The notes beneath the pieces were generated by a model. The model saw only the letters and a program-made list of their open reading frames with translations, was not told where the DNA came from and made no database searches. Positions 1 through 7,205 of a stretch of DNA of 64,000 bases are shown in pieces; the stretch's first letter is position 1, and the number at the start of each line of letters is the position of its first letter. A program made the position numbers and the translations under genes. The DNA is from JBAYIE01 sp041665785 (GTDB lineage Bacteria > Bacteroidota > Bacteroidia > UKL13-3): the NCBI GenBank assembly GCA_041665785.1, contig JBAYIE010000013.1:1-64000 (forward strand), given 5' to 3'.

Positions 1-446
1 TATCATTTCCGATTCAACAGAAGACAAAATAGAGCCAAGCTTTTTGACAGATTAGTAGCAAACATGATTGCTGCCGTACCACTATATATTACCCTCAACG
101 AAATATGCGCCTAATCCTATTATGTAATTATGTAATTGTGTAATTGTGTCCACCTTCGCTAAAGATGCAGTGGATGATATAATTGTGTTTAGTCTTAAGT
201 AGCTTAAAGTTTAAATGAAGATAATCTCAAATTAGTCAACACTTCCATCGCGATGCGCCTTCAGGCCTTCGCGGGAGTAGATTGGTTATTAGTTATTAGT
301 TATTGAGTGAAAACTCTCTGGCTAGCTACTTAGTAATTAGTAATTGAGTCAAGTGCGTAGAGACATTTTTGTAATTAAGTAAAAACCCTCTCGTTAGATA
401 CTTCGTACTTCGTACTTCGTAATTCGTACTTCGTAATTTCCTTCCA
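1..446. other. Intergenic AT-rich region at window start
   Basis: No convincing coding region is seen. The stretch holds short AT-rich word repeats (GTAATT, TTAGTTATT, TACTTCG). Two diverged units near 283-345 and 371-440 resemble the repeat array at about 28 kb: each has a CTCTCTGGCTAGCTACTT-like or CTCTCGTTAGATACTTCG-like core followed by GTAATTAGTAATT-like words. It lies downstream of the minus-strand ACMSD gene. Confidence 0.6.
283..440. repeat. Two diverged units of the AT-rich dispersed repeat
   Basis: The blocks around 305-345 and 371-438 share the order of words found in the 28.0-28.45 kb array: TTATTAG/TTATT words, then AACTCTCTGG-TAGCTACTT, then runs of CGTACTTCGTAATT. The TACTTCG word is repeated four times between 399 and 436. 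This is a second location of the same repeat family in the window, in more degraded form. No coding function is apparent. Confidence 0.55.
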
Positions 447-1451
447 CTATTTTAACCCCAACCATTCCTTTGCTGTATCTCTCAATACCTGAATGCGAGT
501 TGCTTCGTCCAGGTCTTTCATTTCTTCCAGAAATTTACCATGTTCCAGATCGCCTAAGGGGAAAGGGAAATCGCTGCCCAAAGCTATGCGGTCCGCACCA
601 AATAATTTCAGGTTGTATTTAAACGCCTCTTCGTCGTGTACAAGTGAGTCGATGTAAAAGCGTTTCACATATTCGCGCGGATCCTGCACATCGTGTACAT
701 TGCACAAATCGGGGCGCACCTGGTAACCATGCGATACGCGACCCAGCGTATGCGGGAAACATCCTCCCCCGTGTGCAAACAGGATGCGTAATTTTGGAAA
801 ACGATCAAAAATTCCACCGAAGATCATGCTGCAAATAGCTCTTGAAGTTTCAGCAGGCATACCCACAAGCCAGGGTAACCAGTATTTTTTCATGTGCTCC
901 TGCCCCATCATATCCCAGGGATGCACGAAAATGCACAGATCAAGTTGTTCGAGTGCTTCATACAACGGATAAAATTGTTCGTCATCCAGGTTTCGGTTAA
1001 GTATATGAGTTGCTATTTCAACTCCGGGCAAATTCAGTTCAATCTTGCAACGTTTTGCTTCCAGTATGGCCAACGGAATATCCTGCATGGGTAAGGTACC
1101 GAGGCCAACAAAACGTTCCGGATATTTACGCTGGATGCCTGCCAGATGATCGTTGATAAAACGACTCCAGTTATACGTATGCTCAGGCTGCGCCCAATAA
1201 TAAAACAATACCGGTACTGTAGACAAGGCCATCATTTGTACACCGTGTTGATCCATATGCCGGATGATGGCTTCCGGATCCCAACACAAATCATCGATTG
1301 CGCGAAAAAATGAACCATCGGCTTTCATCATATTCGCTTTACCCGGACCGGTATGATCGAGGTAAATGAACTCATCACCGTACCCATATTGCTCCTTCAG
1401 GTTGGGCATATGCTCCGGAAGAATATGTGCGTGAACGTCGATTTTTATCAT
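447..1451 (-). CDS. 2-amino-3-carboxymuconate-6-semialdehyde decarboxylase (ACMSD), amidohydrolase
   Basis: 334-residue TIM-barrel amidohydrolase, full length for ACMSD. The enzyme decarboxylates 2-amino-3-carboxymuconate semialdehyde, diverting the 3-hydroxyanthranilate ring-opening product away from quinolinate/NAD and toward catabolism. Metal ligands are visible: HxH at residues 7 and 9 (VHAHILP), H177 (FVHPWD), H227 (FAHGGG) and D294 (GSDFP). R50 (FFRAID) fits the known substrate-binding arginine. The gene lies 59 bp downstream of the 3-hydroxyanthranilate dioxygenase gene on the same strand, so the pair catalyses consecutive steps and is probably co-transcribed. Cytoplasmic. Family assignment is strong; the wider pathway genes (kynureninase, kynurenine monooxygenase) are not in the window. 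Confidence 0.93.
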   Translation of the reverse strand: MIKIDVHAHILPEHMPNLKEQYGYGDEFIYLDHTGPGKANMMKADGSFFRAIDDLCWDPEAIIRHMDQHGVQMMALSTVPVLFYYWAQPEHTYNWSRFINDHLAGIQRKYPERFVGLGTLPMQDIPLAILEAKRCKIELNLPGVEIATHILNRNLDDEQFYPLYEALEQLDLCIFVHPWDMMGQEHMKKYWLPWLVGMPAETSRAICSMIFGGIFDRFPKLRILFAHGGGCFPHTLGRVSHGYQVRPDLCNVHDVQDPREYVKRFYIDSLVHDEEAFKYNLKLFGADRIALGSDFPFPLGDLEHGKFLEEMKDLDEATRIQVLRDTAKEWLGLK

Positions 1452-1510
1452 AAGAAATTACAGGTATGAAAACCTTGAGTCAAGACGTTTGAAAGTTACA
1501 GTTACACGTC

Positions 1511-2038
1511 TTAAATAAAACGGGGATCAGCTTCCATTACATGCCCGCAGCTTTTGCAGGTACGCAGGTCTTCTGAACCGTAATAATGACGAAAGTGCGG
1601 AAGAAAGTCCTTCTCAATATCGTGCAATTCGAAATAGGATTCGTGCAGTTTGGTATTGCATTTATCGCAGAACCACAAAAGCCCATCGGTAAATCCCTTG
1701 CCTTCACGTACACGTTCAATAACCAGTCCGATTGAACCTTCTGTACGTCCCGGAGAATGCGGAATCTTGGCCGGATGCAGGTACATATCACCGGGACCTA
1801 ATTTAATATCGCGCGGTTTTCCATCTTCCTGAATCCGTACATTGATCTCTCCTTCGAGCTGATAAAACAATTCTTCCGTCTCGTTGTAGTGATAATCTTT
1901 ACGTGCATTCGGACCACCAACAATCATCACAATATAATCCGTTCCTTCCGGATACAGATTCTTGTTGGCAACCGGTGGCTTAAGCAGATGACGGTTTTCG
2001 TCTATCCATTTCTTCAGGTTAAATGGTCCGGGTATCAT
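1511..2038 (-). CDS. 3-hydroxyanthranilate 3,4-dioxygenase
   Basis: 175-residue cupin of the bacterial HAAO type. It opens the ring of 3-hydroxyanthranilate with O2 to give 2-amino-3-carboxymuconate semialdehyde, the substrate of the downstream ACMSD. The Fe(II) ligands H50, E56 and H94 (motifs YHYNETEE and HPAKIPHSPGR) are present, as are R98 and an acidic residue in VIER. The C-terminal rubredoxin-like metal site is intact, with C124-x2-C127 and C161-x2-C164; this is typical of the bacterial enzymes. Length and start agree with the family. First gene of the two-gene kynurenine segment. Confidence 0.95.
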   Translation of the reverse strand: MIPGPFNLKKWIDENRHLLKPPVANKNLYPEGTDYIVMIVGGPNARKDYHYNETEELFYQLEGEINVRIQEDGKPRDIKLGPGDMYLHPAKIPHSPGRTEGSIGLVIERVREGKGFTDGLLWFCDKCNTKLHESYFELHDIEKDFLPHFRHYYGSEDLRTCKSCGHVMEADPRFI

Positions 2039-2097
2039 ACGATGTATAGTTTATTGTGAGCAATTTAGTGATTTTTTGGGAATGCGGTAGTGTCATG

Positions 2098-2166
2098 AAA
2101 AAGCCGACTCATTGAAACAGCATCATAGTCCCATGCACGGGAACTGTTTCAGCGAATCGGCTTTTC
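2098..2166 (-). terminator. Long hairpin, probable terminator of the T9SS gene at 2183-2611
   Basis: A three-part imperfect hairpin: AAAAGCCGA (2099-2107) pairs with TCGGCTTTT (2157-2165), TGAAACAG (2113-2120) with CTGTTTCA (2144-2151), and TCCC (2129-2132) with GGGA (2139-2142). Read on the minus strand it ends in GGCTTTTT, as expected for an intrinsic terminator downstream of the minus-strand gene at 2183. It also separates that gene from the dioxygenase gene. Confidence 0.7.
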
Positions 2167-2182
2167 TCTCCAAAGTTGAATC

Positions 2183-2611
2183 TTATTCCACCTGGAGCTT
2201 TTGCACCAATCGGGTGCTTTGTCCGGTAAGGGAGATAAAATACACTCCCTGTTTTAAACCGGCAGTATTGAAATCAAAAGTGTATTCGCCTCGTTTCACT
2301 TCAATTTGAGGAAGTTCAATAACTACTTTTCCGGCAATGTCTACCAAAACCAGATTGAGTTGATCGGGGACGGATACAAAAACTGTGGCCGTTGTATAAT
2401 CAGCGGCCGGATTAGGGAAAACCTGTAACTTTAAGTCATTCTCGGCAGCCAGGTGATTTTTGGCCGGAGTTGCCGGAAATTGAATCGAATTTTCCGGATT
2501 GTTGGTTTCATCCGGATTGGTTTGTTGTGCTCTTCCTGGAAATGAAAAACAAACCAGTGCCACAAGAAGAAGGATCTTCTGAATGTGCTGTATGTTGATG
2601 AGCCGTAACAT
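2183..2611 (-). CDS. Small secreted protein with T9SS type A sorting domain
   Basis: 142 residues. An N-terminal hydrophobic signal (about residues 8-28, ending FPGRAQQ) is followed by a short low-complexity linker. A C-terminal Por-secretion-tail domain of about 75 residues follows, with the hallmark LQVFPNPAADY, the middle VLVDIAGKVV strand and GLKQGVYFISL. It is therefore exported by Sec and then by the type IX system, and cleaved at or anchored through the tail. Almost nothing remains besides signal and tail, so no functional domain can be assigned. It could be a remnant of a larger T9SS cargo or a genuine mini-cargo. Confidence 0.75.
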   Translation of the reverse strand: MLRLINIQHIQKILLLVALVCFSFPGRAQQTNPDETNNPENSIQFPATPAKNHLAAENDLKLQVFPNPAADYTTATVFVSVPDQLNLVLVDIAGKVVIELPQIEVKRGEYTFDFNTAGLKQGVYFISLTGQSTRLVQKLQVE

Positions 2612-2997
2612 GACTTTTCGTTGAATCGGTTTGTTCGAAATGCTGATTCAAATGTGCTGAAGAATCCCAAATTAAACCAGAACCTAAATCATGCACGGGC
2701 AAAACTTTTATCATCGGATTTTGGAAATTATTTCTATACCTTGAGAAAACCGGAATAATCAAATATGGCCATTAGGTTTGATACACCATTCCTTTTGAAT
2801 TATTGATTTTGCACCAATGGATTTCATCAACCTAACGAATAAATTAACGATGGAAAGTTTATTGCTTCAATGAATTTACCTTTTGCGGTTAGACAATTCA
2901 CATTTTCCCGTGTACAATCCACGCCTCTATTCCAGCGTTATTCGCTTCAAATGGCTTACTTCGCATACTGTAAAATTTCATCAAACCGGAAACAACC
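2612..2997. other. Intergenic region between divergent genes
   Basis: About 386 bp between the minus-strand T9SS gene and murA. No convincing gene. A near-consensus Bacteroidota -7 element (TACCTTTTG, one base longer than TAnnTTTG) lies near 2876-2884 and could serve murA with a leader of about 110 nt. This is only suggestive. Confidence 0.4.
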
Positions 2998-4305
2998 ATG
3001 AGTTCATTTAAAGTTATAGGAGGCCAACCGCTTAAAGGGGAACTTATTCCCCAGGGCGCAAAAAACGAAGCGCTTCAAATCATCTCCGGTGTATTGCTTA
3101 CGGATGAGAAAGTTACCATCTCGAATATTCCGGCCATCCGTGATGTGATCAAACTGATTGAACTGATCGGTAATCTGGGAGTTAAGGTAGAACGCATCAG
3201 TGATGATACATACACGTTTGAAGCAAAAGAAGTAAATCTGGAATTTTTACGGAGTGAGGATTTTAAATCCAAGGGTGCTGCTTTACGCGGATCCATCATG
3301 ATCATCGGACCCTTGCTGGCCCGATTTGGTAAAGCCTATATTCCGGAACCCGGAGGCGATAAAATCGGTCGCCGGCCAGTAGATACCCATCTTCGTGGAT
3401 TCGAACATTTGGGTGCCAAATTTGAACATTTGCGCGAAGAGCGTTTTTACAAAATCAACGGCGAACATCTCAAAGGCACCTATATGATGCTGGATGAAGC
3501 TTCGGTAACAGGTACAGCCAATATTCTGATGGCAGCCAGTTTGGCCAAAGGCACCACACAGATTTACAATGCCGCTTCTGAACCGTATGTGCAACAGCTC
3601 TGTAAAATGATCAACCGCATGGGCGGGAAAATTTCAGGAATAGGTTCCAATTTGTTAACGATTGAAGGGGTTGAAAGACTTGGAGGTTGTGAGCATCGTA
3701 TGTTGCCCGATATGATCGAGATCGGCTCCTTTATTGGTCTGGCAGCCACCACCCAATCCGAAATTACCATCAAGAATTGCTCCATTCCGGATCTGGGAGT
3801 TATACCGGGTGTCTTCCGAAAAATGGGAATTGAACTGGAGTTCAGAGGCGATGATATTTATATCCCGGCTCAAAAATCGTTCAAAATTCAATCGCTCATA
3901 GATGGGTCTATGTTGACTATCAAAGACGGAATCTGGCCTGCTTTTACACCCGATCTGATTTCGATTGCATTGGTTACCGCAACACAAGCCAAAGGCAGTG
4001 TACTCATTCACCAATGGATGTTTGAGAGCCGTTTGTTTTTTGTCGACAACCTGATTGATATGGGAGCGAAAATCATTTTGTGTGATCCGCATCGTGCCGT
4101 GGTAATTGGTTCCGACCGCGAGATCAAACTGCGTGGCATTACCATGAGTTCGCCCGATATTCGTGCAGGGGTAGCCATGCTCATCGCAGCTTTGGCGGCC
4201 AACGGAACCAGTACGATCAACAATATTGAACAAATCGACCGGGGATATCAATTCATCGATAAACGGTTGACCGCCATCGGTGCACAAATAGAACGAATAG
4301 ATTAA
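2998..4305 (+). CDS. murA: UDP-N-acetylglucosamine 1-carboxyvinyltransferase (MurA), Cys-to-Asp type
   Basis: 435 residues, two-domain EPT fold. It transfers enolpyruvate from PEP to UDP-GlcNAc, the first committed step of peptidoglycan synthesis, in the cytoplasm. Conserved features are GAKNEAL near residue 20 (catalytic-site Lys/Asn), GRRPVDTH near 124-131 and DIRAGVAML near the C-terminus. The active-site loop reads PEPGGDKIG: position 121 is Asp where most MurA enzymes have the catalytic Cys that fosfomycin alkylates. The Asp form is known from several lineages and predicts intrinsic fosfomycin resistance. ATG start with no closer alternative. The next gene begins 30 bp downstream. Confidence 0.96.
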   Translation: MSSFKVIGGQPLKGELIPQGAKNEALQIISGVLLTDEKVTISNIPAIRDVIKLIELIGNLGVKVERISDDTYTFEAKEVNLEFLRSEDFKSKGAALRGSIMIIGPLLARFGKAYIPEPGGDKIGRRPVDTHLRGFEHLGAKFEHLREERFYKINGEHLKGTYMMLDEASVTGTANILMAASLAKGTTQIYNAASEPYVQQLCKMINRMGGKISGIGSNLLTIEGVERLGGCEHRMLPDMIEIGSFIGLAATTQSEITIKNCSIPDLGVIPGVFRKMGIELEFRGDDIYIPAQKSFKIQSLIDGSMLTIKDGIWPAFTPDLISIALVTATQAKGSVLIHQWMFESRLFFVDNLIDMGAKIILCDPHRAVVIGSDREIKLRGITMSSPDIRAGVAMLIAALAANGTSTINNIEQIDRGYQFIDKRLTAIGAQIERID

Positions 4306-4334
4306 AAACGCCTTTAGAACTGTATACTTGTACC

Positions 4335-4847
4335 GTGTCCTTATTGCTTTTCATACAACTGTTTCTTCATATTTTTCAAACAGTTCCGGAGCATCCCGGC
4401 GTGGAAGATCCATTGCCATCCTGCATCCTGTATCGCACAAATGCCGAACCGGTTTATACCGATTCGCTCAAAGGAAATATTCTGGTGCTTGATTTCTGGG
4501 CCAGCTGGAATGCTCCTTCACGTAAGCACAATATGCAATTGATCAAGATGCATGAAAAGTACAGGCAATACAATTTTCGGCGTAAAAAGCAGGTTCTCTT
4601 CCTGAGTGTTTCCATGGATACACAACCCGAGCTGTGGCTGATTGCGCGCGCCAAAGATGATTTGCATTGGCCTTATAATTTTTGTGATTTTAAAGGATGG
4701 GAATCCCCGCTGGCTACCCAACTCAATTTGTACCGGATTCCGGCCAACTTTGTAGTAGATGAGACCGGTAAGATTGTAGGCAAGGATTTGTGGGGAACTC
4801 GCCTTGATTCCCTGTTGCAATCGCTGCAGGGCGATGTGCCAAATTGA
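4335..4847 (+). CDS. TlpA/thioredoxin-fold protein lacking the CxxC motif
   Basis: 170 residues with a GTG start and a hydrophobic N-terminus (MSLLLFIQLFLHIFQ) that looks like an export signal. The body is a TlpA-like thioredoxin fold: VLDFWASW, then the active-site turn, then LSVSMD and the cis-Pro region RIPANFVVDETG. The active-site CxxC is replaced by N59-A-P-S62, so both redox cysteines are gone and a thiol-disulfide role is unlikely. It may bind a partner or be a pseudoenzyme. It follows murA by 30 bp and may be transcribed with it. A TATACTTG element (one mismatch to TAnnTTTG) lies just upstream at 4323-4330. Confidence 0.75.
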   Translation: MSLLLFIQLFLHIFQTVPEHPGVEDPLPSCILYRTNAEPVYTDSLKGNILVLDFWASWNAPSRKHNMQLIKMHEKYRQYNFRRKKQVLFLSVSMDTQPELWLIARAKDDLHWPYNFCDFKGWESPLATQLNLYRIPANFVVDETGKIVGKDLWGTRLDSLLQSLQGDVPN

Positions 4848-4872
4848 CACGCAAACCTATCGTGGCAATTGG

Positions 4873-4900
4873 TTTGTCTGATAAGGATAAACTACCTTTG
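4873..4900 (+). promoter_or_regulatory. Probable promoter of grpE-dnaJ
   Basis: TTTG at 4873-4876 and TACCTTTG at 4893-4900 match the Bacteroidota -33 (TTTG) and -7 (TAnnTTTG) elements, with 16 bp between them. Transcription would begin near 4906, which puts the ATG at 4923 in the message and excludes the in-frame upstream start at 4869. Confidence 0.6.
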
Positions 4901-4922
4901 CAACCCAATTGAATTATTCCCG

Positions 4923-5504
4923 ATGAACGAAGAAAAAAATACCAAAACGCACACTGAGCCAGTGGTTAGCGACGAAGCGAAAGATGTACCGGCTGAATCT
5001 CCGAATGAAATAAAGTCACGCATTGAGTCAGACCTGAACGAAATGCAGGAAAAAGAGGCAGAAAAAGACTGGTCGGTTGAATTCAAGCAAATTGAAGATA
5101 AATATTTACGCTTATACGCTGATTTTGAGAATTTCAGGAGAAGAACCACTGCCGAACGCATCGAATTATTCAAGACTGCTAACCAGGAGGTCCTGGCTTC
5201 GCTGATTCCTGTACTGGACGACTTTGATCGTGCTTTAAAATCAATGGAAACTCTGGAAGGTGAAAATGCCATCCGCGAAGGAATAACATTGGTTCAAAGC
5301 AAGCTTTTCAATATCCTGCAATCGAAAGGACTTAAACCGATGAATTGCCAGGGGCAGGCCTTTGATCCGGATTTTCATGAAGCCATCACCAAAATTCCAG
5401 CACCTACAGAAGACCTGAAAGACAAAGTGGTGGATGAAGTAGAAAAAGGATATTTCCTGGGTGAAAAGGTTCTCCGGTTTGCTAAAGTTGTAGTGGGAGA
5501 ATAA
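4923..5504 (+). CDS. grpE: GrpE, nucleotide exchange factor of DnaK
   Basis: 193 residues from the ATG at 4923; an upstream in-frame start at 4869 would lie before the probable promoter. GrpE forms a dimer that releases ADP from DnaK. A charged, flexible N-terminus and a long coiled coil (about residues 40-100) precede the family signature: LYADFENFRRRT, then VLASLIPVLDDFDRAL, then the C-terminal beta domain (FDPDFHEAI, GYFLGEKVLRFAKVVVGE). The stop is 2 bp before dnaJ, so the two form an operon. Heat-shock control is expected but no operator is seen. Confidence 0.96.
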   Translation: MNEEKNTKTHTEPVVSDEAKDVPAESPNEIKSRIESDLNEMQEKEAEKDWSVEFKQIEDKYLRLYADFENFRRRTTAERIELFKTANQEVLASLIPVLDDFDRALKSMETLEGENAIREGITLVQSKLFNILQSKGLKPMNCQGQAFDPDFHEAITKIPAPTEDLKDKVVDEVEKGYFLGEKVLRFAKVVVGE

Positions 5505-5506
5505 GC

Positions 5507-6643
5507 ATGGCTAAAAGAGATTATTACGAAATACTGGGAGTTAACCGGAACGCAAGTGCGGATGAGTTGAAAAAAGCGTACCGCCAGATGGCCATTAAAT
5601 TCCATCCCGACAAAAACCCGGGCAATAAGGAAGCGGAAGATAAATTTAAAGAAGCGGCTGAGGCTTACGAAGTATTGAGCGATCAGCAAAAACGCACCAA
5701 TTACGACCGCTTTGGTCATCAGGGTGCGCAAAGTTTTGGTGGCGGAGGTGGCGGACACCATATGAACATGGATGATATCTTCAGCCAGTTTGGAGATATT
5801 TTTGGCGATGGCAGTCCGTTCGAATCTTTTTTTGGAGGACAGGGCAACGGTGGTCGCGGACAACGCCGCGGTGGCGGGATCCGCGGAAACAATGTGCGTG
5901 TTAAAGTAAAACTAACCCTGCAGGAAATTGCCACCGGAGTTGAGAAAAAATTAAAATTCCATCGCCAGGTGCTGGCTGAAGGCTTATCGTTTAAAACCTG
6001 TGCCACTTGTGCCGGGAGCGGACATGTACGCCGGGTTACCCAAACATTTCTGGGACAAATGGCCACTACACAGGCTTGCCCGAATTGCCACGGGACTGGT
6101 AAAAATATTGATAAAAAACCGGCCGGTGTGGGCGCCGACGGATTGATCAGCAAAGAAGAAATTGTATCGGTTCAAATACCAGCAGGTGTTGCCAATGGCA
6201 TGCAGCTAAGCATGAGCGGCAAAGGAAATGCGGGACCGCATGGTGGTCCGGCCGGCGACTTAATTATTCTGATCGAAGAAGTAGAAGATCCGGTATTAAA
6301 ACGCGAAGGGATCAATGTAGTGTACGATTTGTACCTCAATTTTGCCGATGCGGCGTTGGGTACCAGCATTGAAGTACCAACGGTAGACGGAAAAGTAAAA
6401 GTAAAAATTGATGCCGGCACGCATGCAGGAAAAATCCTGCGTTTGCGTCATAAAGGAATTCCCGATTTGAACAGTCACCACCGGGGCGATCAATTGGTAC
6501 ATGTTAATATCTGGACTCCTCAAAAATACAGTGCAGAAGAACAAACCATTTTGGAAAACCTGCGCAAATCTGAGAATTTCAAACCCCACCCGGGCAAACA
6601 CGAAAAGAGTTTCTTCGACCGAATGCGGGAGTATTTTCAGTAG
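5507..6643 (+). CDS. dnaJ: DnaJ co-chaperone with a half-size zinc finger
   Basis: 378 residues. The J domain (1-70) has the HPD motif at 33-35. A Gly/Phe-rich segment (about 72-128) follows, with DIF-type motifs (MDDIFSQFGDIFG). The two C-terminal substrate-binding domains include GVANGMQLSMSGKG and the dimerisation tail. The zinc domain is abnormal: only two of the usual four CxxCxGxG repeats are present, C165-x2-C168 (CATCAGSG) and C191-x2-C194 (CPNCHGTG). The outer repeats that form zinc centre I are replaced by cysteine-free sequence (HRQVLAEGLSF and IDKKPAGVGADG). Zinc centre II should still form. Directly follows grpE. Confidence 0.95.
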   Translation: MAKRDYYEILGVNRNASADELKKAYRQMAIKFHPDKNPGNKEAEDKFKEAAEAYEVLSDQQKRTNYDRFGHQGAQSFGGGGGGHHMNMDDIFSQFGDIFGDGSPFESFFGGQGNGGRGQRRGGGIRGNNVRVKVKLTLQEIATGVEKKLKFHRQVLAEGLSFKTCATCAGSGHVRRVTQTFLGQMATTQACPNCHGTGKNIDKKPAGVGADGLISKEEIVSVQIPAGVANGMQLSMSGKGNAGPHGGPAGDLIILIEEVEDPVLKREGINVVYDLYLNFADAALGTSIEVPTVDGKVKVKIDAGTHAGKILRLRHKGIPDLNSHHRGDQLVHVNIWTPQKYSAEEQTILENLRKSENFKPHPGKHEKSFFDRMREYFQ

Positions 6644-6713
6644 TCACCTGACCAGAGTTTCTAAATCGTTGTTTCTTTAATACCTTTGAGGTGTTGCTTG
6701 AAACAATATTTTT

Positions 6714-6785
6714 GGTCTCGTAGTTCAATGGATAGAATAGAAGTTTCCTAAACTTTTGATAGCAGTTCGATTCTGCTCGAGACTA
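6714..6785 (+). tRNA. tRNA-Arg (anticodon CCT)
   Basis: Cloverleaf folded by hand: acceptor stem 6714-6720 with 6778-6784 (one G-T pair at the end); D stem 6723-6726 with 6735-6738; anticodon stem 6740-6744 with 6752-6756, with the 7-base loop TTCCTAA (anticodon CCT at 6747-6749); short variable region; T stem 6761-6765 with 6773-6777 and loop TTCGATT; discriminator A6785. CCA is not encoded. A strong hairpin terminator follows at once. Its 3' half recurs at 18.46 kb. Confidence 0.93.
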
Positions 6786-6787
6786 CA

Positions 6788-6869
6788 GTGAAGCAGAGAA
6801 GGCCGAAACGAATATTTCGGCTTTTTTATGCTTCACCCGGCCTTCACGCTTCACTGTTGTCGGGAAGCG
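6788..6869 (+). repeat. Copy 1 of a terminator-bearing repeat, directly after tRNA-Arg
   Basis: The unit starts GTGAAGCAGAGAAGGCCGAAA, continues through the terminator hairpin and T-run, and ends CCGGCCTTCACGCTTCACTG-TTGTCGGGAAGCG. Near-identical copies lie at 6959-7033 and 18478-18560. The ends are themselves complementary: GTGAAGC (6788-6794) pairs with GCTTCAC (6830-6836). A further CGGGAAGC (6861-6868) pairs with GCTTCCCG (6891-6898). The family looks like a dispersed palindromic element that also serves as transcription terminator. Confidence 0.8.
6802..6827 (+). terminator. Intrinsic terminator of tRNA-Arg
   Basis: GCCGAAA (6802-6808), loop CGAATA, TTTCGGC (6815-6821), then six T (6822-6827): a textbook Rho-independent terminator 17 bp after the tRNA. 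Confidence 0.88.
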
Positions 6870-6958
6870 TGACGAGCGGAGCGAGTCTCTGCTTCCCGGC
6901 TATTCTCCAACTAATAATACTGTCTTATCATTTAAATAATTCGCTGCTTAACGATATG

Positions 6959-7033
6959 TTGAAGCAGAGAAGGCCGAAATGAAAGTTTCGGCTTTTTTAT
7001 GCTTCTACCGGCCTTCACGCTTCACTGTTGTCC
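6959..7033 (+). repeat. Copy 2 of the terminator-bearing repeat
   Basis: It repeats 6788-6861 almost base for base: the hairpin GCCGAAA...TTTCGGC with T-run, then GCTTCTACCGGCCTTCACGC and TTCACTGTTGTCCGG. It sits about 170 bp after copy 1 with no gene between them. The roughly 90 bp between the copies hold only the CGGGAAGC/GCTTCCCG inverted repeat and AT-rich sequence. Confidence 0.8.
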
Positions 7034-7205
7034 GGAATCAAGTGAAGTTTGCTATTGAATCAGGAGCACGATTTGATCTGTTTTGAATTGACTTGCGGCG
7101 CTTTGCAACTTTTCACTCGCTTTCCGTGTCTAAAGGCTAACTCAATGGCAACAATCCCCACATAGTGTATACTGTCTTATATTGTCCTGCGCATACAACA
7201 CCCCA

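Noticed and set aside
3655..4287. 210-residue minus-strand frame across murA
   Set aside because: Shadow of murA, which is coding with all family motifs.
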